A stretch of DNA of 64,000 nucleotides from positions 3,956,349 to 4,020,348 of the forward strand of contig NZ_CP029487.1 of the NCBI RefSeq assembly GCF_002441855.2. The letters are read 5' to 3'. The stretch is from Eubacterium maltosivorans. GTDB lineage: Bacteria; Bacillota; Clostridia; Eubacteriales; Eubacteriaceae. Each line of letters starts with the position of its first letter. The stretch's first letter is position 1. Shown in pieces: positions 8,241 through 16,914 of the stretch. Below the pieces are notes generated by a model. That model was not told the DNA's origin. It saw nothing but the letters and a program-made list of their open reading frames with translations, and ran no database searches. The position numbers were made by a program, and so were the translations under genes.

Positions 8241-9278
8241 ATGAAGGATCGTATAGTGACAAGCGGTTTTACCGAAACCGATATTGATATTGAGAGAAGC
8301 CTGAGGCCGCAGCGCCTGGAGGACTATATTGGACAGGACCGCGTTAAACGCCAGATGACCATCTTTATTCAGGCAGCCCAGAAGCGCGGTGAGCCGCTGG
8401 ACCATGTTCTCCTTTATGGACCGCCAGGGCTTGGAAAGACCACTTTAGCCAATATTATTGCCCAGGAAATGGGAACGAATATAAAGACGACCTCTGGACC
8501 GGCCATTGAAAAGCCTGGAGATCTGGCCGCCATTTTAACCAGCCTTAAGGAGGGAGACGTCCTGTTTATCGACGAAATCCACAGGCTGCAGCGAAGTGTG
8601 GAGGAGGTGCTGTACCCGGCAATGGAAGACTTTGTTCTGGATATCATCCTTGGCAAGGGACCGAGCGCAAAATCCATTCGTCTGGATCTGCCCAAATTTA
8701 CGTTGGTCGGCGCCACGACACGGGCTGGCCTGCTGACGGCGCCGCTGCGGGACCGTTTTGGTGTGGTTCAGCGGCTGGAGCTTTACAACCAGAGCGAGCT
8801 GGCAACTATTATCAGCCGGTCGGCGGAGATATTGTCTGTCAATCTGGATGAAAAGGGCGCGGAGGAGCTGTCGGTGCGTTCACGCGGAACGCCGCGTATT
8901 GCCAACCGTTTATTGAAAAGGGTGCGCGATTTTGCCGAAATCGAGGGAAAAGGCATTATTGATCTGGAGACAGCCAGAACAGCTTTAGAACTCTTTGAAG
9001 TGGATGCCAAAGGATTAGATGAAATTGACAGGATTATGCTGACGACCATCGTTGAAAAATTTGACGGCGGTCCTGTAGGGATCGACACACTGGCGGCTGC
9101 CATCGGCGAGGAGCGAAATACCATCGAAGAGGTTTATGAGCCTTACCTGATTCAGCTCGGTTATCTGGCCAGAACGCCAAGGGGACGCGTGATCACATCA
9201 GGCGGCTATAGGCATCTGGGCCTTGAACCGGCAGCCATGCAGGAACAGGTGAAATTGGATTTAGAAATAGAGGAATAA
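8241..9278 (+). CDS. ruvB: Holliday junction branch-migration ATPase RuvB
   Basis: The protein has 345 aa, the usual length. It is a AAA+ ATPase with Walker [10 protein letters not shown] at residues 60-68, Walker B LFIDEIH near 110, sensor 1 in GATTRAG near 158 and a C-terminal winged-helix DNA-binding domain. With RuvA it drives branch migration of Holliday junctions. The queA start lies two bases after its stop codon, indicating tight coupling. Confidence 0.98.
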   Translation: MKDRIVTSGFTETDIDIERSLRPQRLEDYIGQDRVKRQMTIFIQAAQKRGEPLDHVLLYGPPGLGKTTLANIIAQEMGTNIKTTSGPAIEKPGDLAAILTSLKEGDVLFIDEIHRLQRSVEEVLYPAMEDFVLDIILGKGPSAKSIRLDLPKFTLVGATTRAGLLTAPLRDRFGVVQRLELYNQSELATIISRSAEILSVNLDEKGAEELSVRSRGTPRIANRLLKRVRDFAEIEGKGIIDLETARTALELFEVDAKGLDEIDRIMLTTIVEKFDGGPVGIDTLAAAIGEERNTIEEVYEPYLIQLGYLARTPRGRVITSGGYRHLGLEPAAMQEQVKLDLEIEE

Positions 9279-9280
9279 AT

Positions 9281-10315
9281 TTGGAAACACTAACGACAAA
9301 GGATTTTTATTATGACCTGCCGGAAGAGCTTATTGCCCAGACGCCGGAAAAGAAAAGGGACGCGTCGAGGCTGATGGTGCTCAACCGTATGGAGGGAACC
9401 GTCCAGGACCGTCATTTTCACGATATTATTGATTATTTAACCGAGGGTGACCTGCTGGTTATGAATAATACAAAAGTACTTCCAGCGCGGATTTTTGGCA
9501 AAAAAGAGGAAACCGGGGGCAAGGTTGAGCTGCTGCTGCTCAAACGGCTGGATGATAAAACCTGGGAAACCATGGTAAAGCCGGGAAAGAAAGCAATGCC
9601 TGGCACACGTCTGGTCTTTGGAGATAAGCTCAGGGGTGAGATTAAGGATAAGGTAGAGGGCGGTCTCAGAACCATTGAATTTGAATATGACGGCATTTTT
9701 GAGGAGATTATCGGGGAGCTGGGTACCATGCCTCTGCCGCCATATATTCATGAGGTTTTAGAAGACCAGGATCGGTATCAGACGGTTTACGCCAAGTATA
9801 CGGGTTCTGCCGCTGCCCCGACCGCCGGTCTGCATTTTACGGAGGAGCTGCTTAATGCGCTCCGCCAAAAGGGCGTCAGAACTGCTGAGGTTACACTGCA
9901 TGTGGGCATCGGAACCTTTCGTCCGGTAAAATGTGATAATATACTGGATCATCACATGCATGAGGAAACCTATCAGGTGCCCGAAGAAACCGCAAAGCTC
10001 ATCGAGGAAACCCGGAAAAAGGGTGGCAGAGTGATTGCTGTTGGCACGACGTCTGTCAGAACGCTGGAGAGCGCTGCCGCCCGCTTTGATGGTGAGGTTC
10101 AGGCGTGCGAGGGATCCACGGATATTTTTATCTATCCCGGCTACAAATGGCAGGTGGTTGATGCGCTGATCACGAATTTTCATCTGCCTGAGTCTACATT
10201 GCTGATGTTGGTCTCATCTTTTTATAATCGTGAAGCTGTTCTGGAGGCTTATCAGCACGCTATTGACGCGCGTTACCGTTTTTTCAGCTTTGGTGACGCC
10301 ATGTTTATTTATTAG
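9281..10315 (+). CDS. queA: S-adenosylmethionine:tRNA ribosyltransferase-isomerase QueA
   Basis: The protein has 344 aa. The start is a TTG at 9281, two bases after the ruvB stop and following GAGGA. No in-frame ATG lies before the conserved [17 protein letters not shown] block, so the TTG start is well supported. QueA transfers the ribosyl part of SAM to preQ1 in tRNA to form epoxyqueuosine. Family motifs visible are [25 protein letters not shown] and [15 protein letters not shown]. It is co-transcribed with tgt, which performs the preceding step. Confidence 0.96.
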   Translation: METLTTKDFYYDLPEELIAQTPEKKRDASRLMVLNRMEGTVQDRHFHDIIDYLTEGDLLVMNNTKVLPARIFGKKEETGGKVELLLLKRLDDKTWETMVKPGKKAMPGTRLVFGDKLRGEIKDKVEGGLRTIEFEYDGIFEEIIGELGTMPLPPYIHEVLEDQDRYQTVYAKYTGSAAAPTAGLHFTEELLNALRQKGVRTAEVTLHVGIGTFRPVKCDNILDHHMHEETYQVPEETAKLIEETRKKGGRVIAVGTTSVRTLESAAARFDGEVQACEGSTDIFIYPGYKWQVVDALITNFHLPESTLLMLVSSFYNREAVLEAYQHAIDARYRFFSFGDAMFIY

Positions 10316-10327
10316 GAGAAAAACTGA

Positions 10328-11437
<1,110 letters not shown>

Positions 11438-11456
11438 TATTAAGGAGAATTAAAAA

Positions 11457-11903
11457 ATGCAAGGTGGTTTAATGACATTTCTCCCGCTGATCCTGCTCGT
11501 TGTTTTCTTTTATTTCTTTATTATGCGTCCACAGAACAAGCAGAAAAAAGAAATACAGGCCATGCGGGACAACATGAAGCCAGGGGATGAAATTTTGACA
11601 ATTGGTGGTTTTTATGGGATAATTTATGCAATCGATGATGAAAACATCGTCCTCGAGATGCTTCCGGATTTCCATAAGGCAATGATCGTTAAAAGTGCTG
11701 TTTCAAAGGTAATCAAACGTGAAGAAACGGAAGATGATACCGAGGAAGAAACAACCGAATCTGTTTCAGAACCTGAAACCATTGAAGAAGAATCCCAGGA
11801 AACTCAGGATTACAATGACAGCCCCGTAGAGGACGCTGAATTTGAAGATGTGACAGATGAAAATGTCGAAGTCGGCGAAGAAGTCGACGAAGACAAAAAA
11901 TAA
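11457..11903 (+). CDS. yajC: preprotein translocase subunit YajC
   Basis: The protein has 148 aa: one N-terminal membrane helix (residues 6-23), the family block [12 protein letters not shown], and a small soluble domain up to about residue 85. The remaining 60 residues are strongly acidic and low-complexity (runs of E and D), an extension that makes it longer than the usual 90-110 aa. YajC associates with SecDF-YidC at the translocon. ATG 11457 follows AAGGAG. Confidence 0.93.
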   Translation: MQGGLMTFLPLILLVVFFYFFIMRPQNKQKKEIQAMRDNMKPGDEILTIGGFYGIIYAIDDENIVLEMLPDFHKAMIVKSAVSKVIKREETEDDTEEETTESVSEPETIEEESQETQDYNDSPVEDAEFEDVTDENVEVGEEVDEDKK

Positions 11904-11929
11904 AAACTGCATAAAGGAGCGTGAATGAG

Positions 11930-12070
11930 ATGAAACACATCACAATCGTTAAAAAAGGTACTCTAGCGGATGTTAAAAACAAAGGCTGCGGTGAATGCCA
12001 GACTTCCTGCCAGTCTGCATGCAAAACTTCCTGCACAGTAGGAAACCAGCAGTGTAAACAATCTAAATAA
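11930..12070 (+). CDS. scfA: SCIFF ranthipeptide precursor (six cysteines in forty-five residues)
   Basis: This is a 46-aa ORF, short enough to be missed by automatic calling. It begins MKHITIV and carries Cys at 20, 23, 27, 31, 35 and 42, including TSCQSACKTSCTVGNQ, nearly the consensus of the clostridial SCIFF family. SCIFF peptides receive Cys-to-Thr (or similar) thioether bridges from a dedicated radical-SAM enzyme, encoded 89 bases downstream here. ATG 11930 follows AGGAG (11915-11919) by ten bases; GTG 11921 is in frame but too close to the ribosome site. It sits after yajC as in other Clostridia. The peptide's role is unsettled; ranthipeptides have been linked to population-level regulation. 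Confidence 0.95.
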   Translation: MKHITIVKKGTLADVKNKGCGECQTSCQSACKTSCTVGNQQCKQSK

Positions 12071-12083
12071 TAATGAGTTTGCG

Positions 12084-12114
12084 AAAAAGCAGTAACAGTG
12101 TTTACTGCTTTTTC
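12084..12114 (+). terminator. hairpin between SCIFF precursor and maturase
   Basis: AAAAAGCAGTAA (12084-12095) and TTACTGCTTTTT (12102-12113) form a perfect 12-bp stem with a six-base loop ending in T-rich sequence. It is a leaky terminator or 3'-stabiliser that would yield more precursor than maturase transcript. Confidence 0.8.
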
Positions 12115-12159
12115 TTTGCATAAAATTTGTAGAAAAGAAAGATAAGAAAGAAGATAATC

Positions 12160-13509
12160 ATGATACATAAGTTTTATTTGAATGGTCTCTATATTGTTTT
12201 GGATGTCAATAGCGGCACCGTACTGACAGTGGATGAGATGACCTATGAGGTTCTGGACCATTATAAGAAAATAAGCCGGGACCAGATCGTTGAAAAGCTG
12301 AAGCATAAATATCCAGAGGAGGAGCTGCTGGAGGTTATTCTGGAGCTTGAAATGCTCGAAGAACAGAAAATGCTTTTTACTGAAAGCGACTATGACCCGA
12401 ATGTCTACAAGAACCATGATCTGATCAAAGCCCTCTGTCTCCATGTCGCCCATGACTGCAATCTGAAATGCAACTACTGCTTTGCTTCTCAGGGAGATTT
12501 TAACGGCGAAAAGCTGTTGATGCCCCTGGAAGTCGGAAAGAAAGCCATTGATTTTATTGTCGAACAGTCAAAAGACCGCCAGAACCTGGAAGTCGATTTC
12601 TTTGGCGGGGAGCCGCTCATGAATTTTGATGTGGTTAAAGAGCTGGTGGACTATGCAAGAAGCAAGGAAGAAAGCCATCACAAGAAATTTAAATTTACAA
12701 TCACAACCAACGGTGTGCTTTTAGACGAAGAAAATATGGCTTATATCGACGAAAATATGGATAATGTAGTTTTAAGCCTTGATGGAAGAAAATGCGTGAA
12801 TGACAATATGCGGAGAACCGTCAATGATAAGGGCTCCTTCGATATTATTATTGATAAAATTAAGAAAATGGCAGCTATGCGCGAGGGTAAGAAGGACTAC
12901 TATGTCCGCGGTACCTATACCAAGCATAATCTGGACTTCGGTGAGGATGTGAATTTTCTGGCTGAGGAAGGCTTTAAGAGCATTTCTGTAGAGCCTGTCG
13001 TTGCAGAGGAGGAACACGATTATGCGATTTTGAGAGAAGATGTAGACCAGATTCTGGCAGAGTACGATAAGCTGGCTCTGGATTATCTGAACCGCCATGA
13101 AAAAGGCTTAGATTACAATTTTTTCCATTTCAATATTGACCTAAGCAACGGCCCGTGTGTCTATAAACGCCTGTCAGGCTGCGGCGCCGGCCGCGACTAT
13201 GTCGCGGTAACACCTGAAGGCGATATTTATCCCTGCCATCAGTTTGTGGGCAATGAGGAATTTAAGATGGGAACAGTGGATGAAGGCATCCAGCATCCTG
13301 AAATCAAGGACGAATTCGGCAAAGCGAATCTCCTGCAAAAAGAAAAATGCCAAAACTGCTGGTGTAAGTATTTCTGCGGCGGAGGCTGCCACGCAAACGC
13401 CTATAATTTCAACCACACAGTGATGGAACCCTATGATGTTGCCTGCGAGATTGAACGCCGTCGGGTAGAAAACGCCATTATGATCAACATTCTGGAAGGA
13501 AATGTCTGA
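12160..13509 (+). CDS. scfB: SCIFF peptide maturase, radical SAM/SPASM protein
   Basis: The protein has 449 aa. The N-terminal RiPP-recognition-like region (about 1-90) is followed by the radical-SAM core with CNLKCNYC (C100, C104, C107), GGEPL near 150 and a C-terminal SPASM/twitch region rich in Cys (from about 330, including CQNCWCKYFCGGGCH) that binds auxiliary [4Fe-4S] clusters. It forms thioether links in the SCIFF precursor. A weak GAAAGAAGATAA region precedes ATG 12160. The protein is cytoplasmic and oxygen-sensitive, as expected for this anaerobe. Confidence 0.95.
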   Translation: MIHKFYLNGLYIVLDVNSGTVLTVDEMTYEVLDHYKKISRDQIVEKLKHKYPEEELLEVILELEMLEEQKMLFTESDYDPNVYKNHDLIKALCLHVAHDCNLKCNYCFASQGDFNGEKLLMPLEVGKKAIDFIVEQSKDRQNLEVDFFGGEPLMNFDVVKELVDYARSKEESHHKKFKFTITTNGVLLDEENMAYIDENMDNVVLSLDGRKCVNDNMRRTVNDKGSFDIIIDKIKKMAAMREGKKDYYVRGTYTKHNLDFGEDVNFLAEEGFKSISVEPVVAEEEHDYAILREDVDQILAEYDKLALDYLNRHEKGLDYNFFHFNIDLSNGPCVYKRLSGCGAGRDYVAVTPEGDIYPCHQFVGNEEFKMGTVDEGIQHPEIKDEFGKANLLQKEKCQNCWCKYFCGGGCHANAYNFNHTVMEPYDVACEIERRRVENAIMINILEGNV

Positions 13510-13530
13510 CAATAAAATAGTTGAGTAACA

Positions 13531-13564
13531 AAAAACCTCCATTCCATTTAATGGAGGTTTTTTT
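13531..13564 (+). terminator. terminator after the SCIFF maturase
   Basis: AAAAACCTCCATT (13531-13543) pairs with AATGGAGGTTTTT over a six-base loop and runs into seven T residues. Confidence 0.92.
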
Positions 13565-13626
13565 ATGAAGCAAGATAATATTGATGGAGAAAACTTAAGA
13601 ATTCTATTTTTGAAAGCGTTAAACAC

Positions 13627-13654
13627 TTGAAAAATAATCGGGGATGGATATAAT
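13627..13654 (+). promoter_or_regulatory. promoter of the 55-aa gene
   Basis: TTGAAA (13627-13632), a 16-base spacer and TATAAT (13649-13654). Start is expected near 13661, about 77 bases before the coding region. Confidence 0.6.
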
Positions 13655-13737
13655 GTGTTTCGTAAATAGGAATTGCCAATTCAATCGCTGTGGAAAAGCA
13701 GACGAAATACGAGCGAAAGCTGAAAGGAGATAATCAG

Positions 13738-13905
13738 ATGTTGTACCGAACTGTAGTTGACCACACCATGCCTGGTATGGGAAATGATAGCGAAGCCGAT
13801 GTTCGCTTGAAAATTGCGAGCACCATGATTGATCGTGATTATCCGGTTGCAGAGATAGCGAAGATCACAGGTCTGTCCATCGATGACGTTGAAGAACTGA
13901 AGTAA
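13738..13905 (+). CDS. small hypothetical protein with HTH-like C-terminus
   Basis: A 55-aa protein starting at ATG 13738, eight bases after AAGGAG (13724-13729); an upstream in-frame GTG at 13690 has no ribosome site. The last 30 residues (ASTMIDRDYPVAEIAKITGLSIDDVEELK) resemble the C-terminal tail found in Rpn/PD-(D/E)XK transposase-like nucleases and small helix-turn-helix units, but no nuclease core is present. It has its own promoter and terminator. Function unknown; it may be a remnant or a genuine small regulator. Confidence 0.65.
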   Translation: MLYRTVVDHTMPGMGNDSEADVRLKIASTMIDRDYPVAEIAKITGLSIDDVEELK

Positions 13906-13925
13906 AAATTTTAGATAGGTTATTA

Positions 13926-13960
13926 AAACAGGTGCAACTTAAGCGTGCCTGTTTCTTTAT
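13926..13960 (+). terminator. terminator after the 55-aa gene
   Basis: AAACAGG (13926-13932) pairs with CCTGTTT (13948-13954), with further GC pairs inside, followed by a T-rich run. Confidence 0.75.
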
Positions 13961-13971
13961 TTTTTGGACGC

Positions 13972-14000
13972 TTGACAGTCCTTAAAGGTTTCTTTATAAT
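13972..14000 (+). promoter_or_regulatory. consensus promoter of the raiA-motif RNA
   Basis: A perfect TTGACA (13972-13977), 17-base spacer and perfect TATAAT (13995-14000). No coding start follows for 360 bases, pointing to an abundant non-coding RNA beginning near 14006. Confidence 0.9.
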
Positions 14001-14005
14001 GAAGT

Positions 14006-14243
14006 GGTCCCGTGTCTGTGGTTGAAAGTCGATGCCAGTCGCAGGCGAAGCGATCCACGTAAGGCTTTCTAAAAGCGGAAAGCTGATCATAGTGCGGCCT
14101 AGATGTAAGACCAGCCGGCGTAAAGCCGAGAGGAGGAGTTGTGATATAAACCTTGAGCTAAACTTCCAGCTGGCGAGTGTGGGGGAAAAAACCAGGTCAG
14201 ACGGGAAAACGGGGAGACCTTTGGCCTCCCTGTTACATTATTG
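14006..14243 (+). ncRNA. raiA-motif structured RNA
   Basis: This block of about 235 bases lies between a perfect promoter and hpf, the ribosome hibernation gene of the RaiA family. It is GC-richer than the flanks, purine-rich and full of short complementary segments (for example GCTTTC with GGAAAGC, AGCCGGC with AAGCCG). The position, size and leader-like start match the raiA motif, a conserved structured RNA of Firmicutes and Actinobacteria found upstream of raiA/hpf, whose deletion in a Clostridium affects sporulation and aggregation. A hairpin with stem AACGGGGAG/CTCCCTGTT sits at the 3' end. An ORF covering 14032-14322 lacks a ribosome site and is probably fortuitous. Confidence 0.75.
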
Positions 14244-14276
14244 TAACAATTTGTATGTGCATTTTCGTGTGAGTTA

Positions 14277-14285
14277 TGGTATAAT
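14277..14285 (+). promoter_or_regulatory. extended -10 promoter of hpf
   Basis: TGGTATAAT is an extended -10 element with no good -35. Start is expected near 14292, leaving a 78-base leader before hpf. Confidence 0.6.
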
Positions 14286-14317
14286 ATTGCCATCACCAGT
14301 ACAGGATGGCGATTTTT
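14286..14317 (+). terminator. terminator of the raiA RNA overlapping the hpf promoter
   Basis: ATTGCCATC (14286-14294) pairs with GATGGCGAT (14305-14313), one T.G pair, and runs into TTTTT. The stem starts directly after the -10 TATAAT (14280-14285), which carries an extended TGG. Transcripts begun at that -10 would start inside the left arm and escape termination, whereas read-through from the raiA RNA would form the full hairpin. Confidence 0.7.
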
Positions 14318-14369
14318 GTTAATCGTTTTAATGTGCTGGTACAGTGACCTTTTGAAAGGAGTTATCATT

Positions 14370-14903
14370 ATGAAATTCACAATTTACGGAAAAAACATGC
14401 ATGTATCAGAAGGTTTAAAAGAAGCACTCAGGAAAAAGTTCGAAAAGTTTGATCGCTACTTTGGGCAGGAGACAGAAGTGTATGCGACATTCAGCAAGGA
14501 AAAAAATTTCCAGATGCTGGAAATAACCATACCGATGGGTAAAACAATTTTACGAGCCGAAGAAAAAAGCGAAGATATGGCTGGTTCCATTGAAGCTGTC
14601 GTCGACAAGCTGGAAGGCCAGTTAAGAAAACATAAAACAAAACTGCAAAAACGTTACGCTGAAGAAGCATTGAAATATAACCTGGACGGTCTTGAACCAA
14701 TGGAAGATTACGAAGAGCATCCGCCAAAGGTCGTGCGCACAAAGAAATTTGCCGTTAAGCCGATGTCAGTCGATGAAGCAACCATGCAGATGGAGCTTTT
14801 AGGACATGATTTCTTTGTATTTTTAAATGCGGAAACCGAGGATGTTAACGTTGTTTACATGAGAAAAGACGGAAACTATGGTCTGATCGAGCCGATTTTC
14901 TAG
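14370..14903 (+). CDS. hpf: ribosome hibernation promoting factor, long form
   Basis: The protein has 177 aa. ATG 14370 follows AAGGAG at 14356-14361. The N-terminal RaiA domain (residues 1-100, beginning MKFTIYGKNMHVSEGLKEAL) binds the 30S decoding channel. The C-terminal dimerisation domain (about 120-177, KPMSVDEATMQMELLGHDFF) joins two 70S ribosomes into inactive 100S dimers in stationary phase. It is a single-gene unit between its own promoter and a strong terminator. Confidence 0.97.
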   Translation: MKFTIYGKNMHVSEGLKEALRKKFEKFDRYFGQETEVYATFSKEKNFQMLEITIPMGKTILRAEEKSEDMAGSIEAVVDKLEGQLRKHKTKLQKRYAEEALKYNLDGLEPMEDYEEHPPKVVRTKKFAVKPMSVDEATMQMELLGHDFFVFLNAETEDVNVVYMRKDGNYGLIEPIF

Positions 14904-14917
14904 TAAAATAACCCTTG

Positions 14918-14953
14918 ACACCCGTTAAGAAGTAGTATTTAACGGGTGTTTTT
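14918..14953 (+). terminator. terminator after hpf
   Basis: ACACCCGTTAA (14918-14928) pairs perfectly with TTAACGGGTGT (14939-14949), followed by TTTTG. Confidence 0.9.
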
Positions 14954-14955
14954 GT

Positions 14956-14984
14956 TTGACATAATAAATCTTTTGATTTAAAAT
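14956..14984 (+). promoter_or_regulatory. promoter of the DUF5317 gene
   Basis: TTGACA (14956-14961), 17-base spacer and TAAAAT (14979-14984). Confidence 0.75.
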
Positions 14985-15051
14985 AGACGTAATATAATGT
15001 CATTAGAATACGTGTTTACTTTTCAGAATAAATACAGAGGGTAGGGAAGTT

Positions 15052-16767
15052 ATGTTTGTACTAATAGCAATTATACTAGGACTAATCATTGGCTTTATCA
15101 GAGGCGGAAGCTTTAAAGGCTTCAAAGCGAAGAAAATCTCCTTGCTGCCTTTGGGAATTATCGGAATTATTTTGCAGTTTGGACTCCATCTGTATTATTA
15201 TACTGGCGGTATCGAAGCGGTTGATGCATTCTTACCAGTGGTCAATTTTATCAGCTACATTTTGATTTTGGTCATGCTGGTCTTTAATCTGGATGATTTC
15301 TGGACCATTATGATGGCGGTTGGGATCACGGCGAATTTTATTGTCACTTTTATCAACGGCGGCAAGATGCCTGTGGCGTCAAAAATTGTTGAGTCGCTTC
15401 CAGCGACATCAGCGTTCGCTACGAGTATTAACGAAGGAACAAATGCGGTATATGCGGTTATGCAGCAGAGCGGACTCTGGGTGCTGGGGATTAATGTTCC
15501 CATCCCGTTTGTCGGCGGTTTTATGCAGTATATCGGCAGTATCGGCGGTTTCAGTATTGGCAGCGCAGTTGTATTTATAGGCCTTATCGGCTGGATTCAG
15601 TACGCGATGAACCGTGCTCCCGCAGATTCCGTTTTTAACAAAGACGAACCGATTGGTGAAGAAGACTATATTTTGCCGCCAGATGAAGATGACGAGGATG
15701 ATTTCTTTGATGATTACGATGATGAAAACGACGATTACTACCCGGAAGAAGATTTTGAGGAAGATCCAATTGAAAACCTCGAAGGCTCTTTTGAGAGTAT
15801 GACCGATGTTATTCCAAAGCTGACACCAGAGGCCATCGCTGAAATTCAGAATAATGGCGACGGAAGCATGGGGAAATCAATCCTGGACGAGTATGATCCG
15901 AGTCAGGATACAAAGGTATTCACAGCGATTAAGGATATCGGAACCTATGAGCCCGCAGAGGCGAAAGAAGATTTTTCAGAGGAAGATACGGGACCGGTTT
16001 CCGGTTTCTTTACCCAATCATTTTATGCTGAAAAGGAAAAGGGCAAGCTGGCCTTTGAAAAGGAACAGGAAGAAATTAAAACTGAAGAAAAACCGGAGGA
16101 AAAAATCCCTGAACAGCGCGTTGTTATCCAGGAGCCAGTGATCAATATCGAGCCGGTTCCCCAGCCGCAGCCAGTGGTTGTAGAGGAAAAGACGCCGTTT
16201 GTTGTTGAGGACGATAAAATTGTCAGTAATCCGGAGTATGGAGCAACTATGATTAATACAGAAAAAGAAGAACGCACAGAAGATGATATGCTCAGCATCT
16301 GGCAGCAGGTTAATCAGGAACAGGAACGTATCCGTGCCCGTAAACGCCGCCGCACCAGATATGTCGATGTAAAGGAACCCTTTAAGGCAGAACGTGAAAA
16401 GGTCGCGGCAGAAAAGGCTGTGGCGCGCGCCGCGGCTGTCGCCAAGGCTCAGGCAGTAACAGAAGCCCAGCCTGTTCACCGTCAGATTACACCGGAAGAG
16501 CTTCAGGCCCAGACCATTGCGGCCCAGCAGGCGGCTGCAGCAGTTCAAAAGCCGGCTGAACCGGTCATTACACCACCGATCGAAGAACCGACGGCGCCTG
16601 TTAATGCGGCGGCCGTTCCCCAGCAGACAGCCGTTCACAACAGCAGCGTTGAAGTGAAGGCGAGCTCATCAGATCCGGATGAAGAACGCGAAAGAGCCGG
16701 ATATGAACGCGTCAAGCTGAACGTTGATGGCAAGGACGTTGTATTCTGGCGTAAGAAAAAAGATTAA
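15052..16767 (+). CDS. DUF5317-family membrane protein with long acidic and Ala/Gln-rich tail
   Basis: The protein has 571 aa. Residues 1-190 hold about five to six membrane helices and match the DUF5317 layout (FINGGKMPVAS, PATSAFATSINEGTNAVYAVMQQSGL). The remaining 380 residues are cytoplasmic-looking and mostly disordered: an Asp/Glu cluster (about 200-245), a charged EK/P-rich part, a basic KRRRTRYVDVKEPF stretch near 440, then an Ala/Gln/Pro-rich segment and a C-terminal VVFWRKKK. Such tails often recruit partners. The function of DUF5317 is unknown. The neighbourhood (secA next) does not settle it. Confidence 0.75.
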   Translation: MFVLIAIILGLIIGFIRGGSFKGFKAKKISLLPLGIIGIILQFGLHLYYYTGGIEAVDAFLPVVNFISYILILVMLVFNLDDFWTIMMAVGITANFIVTFINGGKMPVASKIVESLPATSAFATSINEGTNAVYAVMQQSGLWVLGINVPIPFVGGFMQYIGSIGGFSIGSAVVFIGLIGWIQYAMNRAPADSVFNKDEPIGEEDYILPPDEDDEDDFFDDYDDENDDYYPEEDFEEDPIENLEGSFESMTDVIPKLTPEAIAEIQNNGDGSMGKSILDEYDPSQDTKVFTAIKDIGTYEPAEAKEDFSEEDTGPVSGFFTQSFYAEKEKGKLAFEKEQEEIKTEEKPEEKIPEQRVVIQEPVINIEPVPQPQPVVVEEKTPFVVEDDKIVSNPEYGATMINTEKEERTEDDMLSIWQQVNQEQERIRARKRRRTRYVDVKEPFKAEREKVAAEKAVARAAAVAKAQAVTEAQPVHRQITPEELQAQTIAAQQAAAAVQKPAEPVITPPIEEPTAPVNAAAVPQQTAVHNSSVEVKASSSDPDEERERAGYERVKLNVDGKDVVFWRKKKD

Positions 16768-16780
16768 AATAATCAAGACG

Positions 16781-16825
16781 AAGGGATTGAAGTTAAAAAA
16801 TTTCAATCCCTTTTAAGTTTTTTTG
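16781..16825 (+). terminator. terminator before secA
   Basis: AAGGGATTGAA (16781-16791) pairs with TTCAATCCCTT (16802-16812), followed by T-rich sequence. Confidence 0.88.
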
Positions 16826-16851
16826 GTATAATGGATAAAATATGTTATACT
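16823..16851 (+). promoter_or_regulatory. promoter of secA
   Basis: TTGGTA (16823-16828), 17 bases, then TATACT (16846-16851) with an extended TGT. A TATAAT at 16827-16832 overlaps the -35 and is an alternative -10. Confidence 0.55.
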
Positions 16852-16914
16852 GTTCTGTAAGTGTGCTTAATATCGAATTAAATAATTTTTATATAACTGT
16901 AAGGAGTGAATACT

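Noticed and set aside
14032-14322. 96-codon ORF between the 55-aa gene and hpf
   Set aside because: It lies inside the raiA-motif RNA, has no ribosome site, and its composition is Arg/Ser/Lys-rich like a translated structural RNA.
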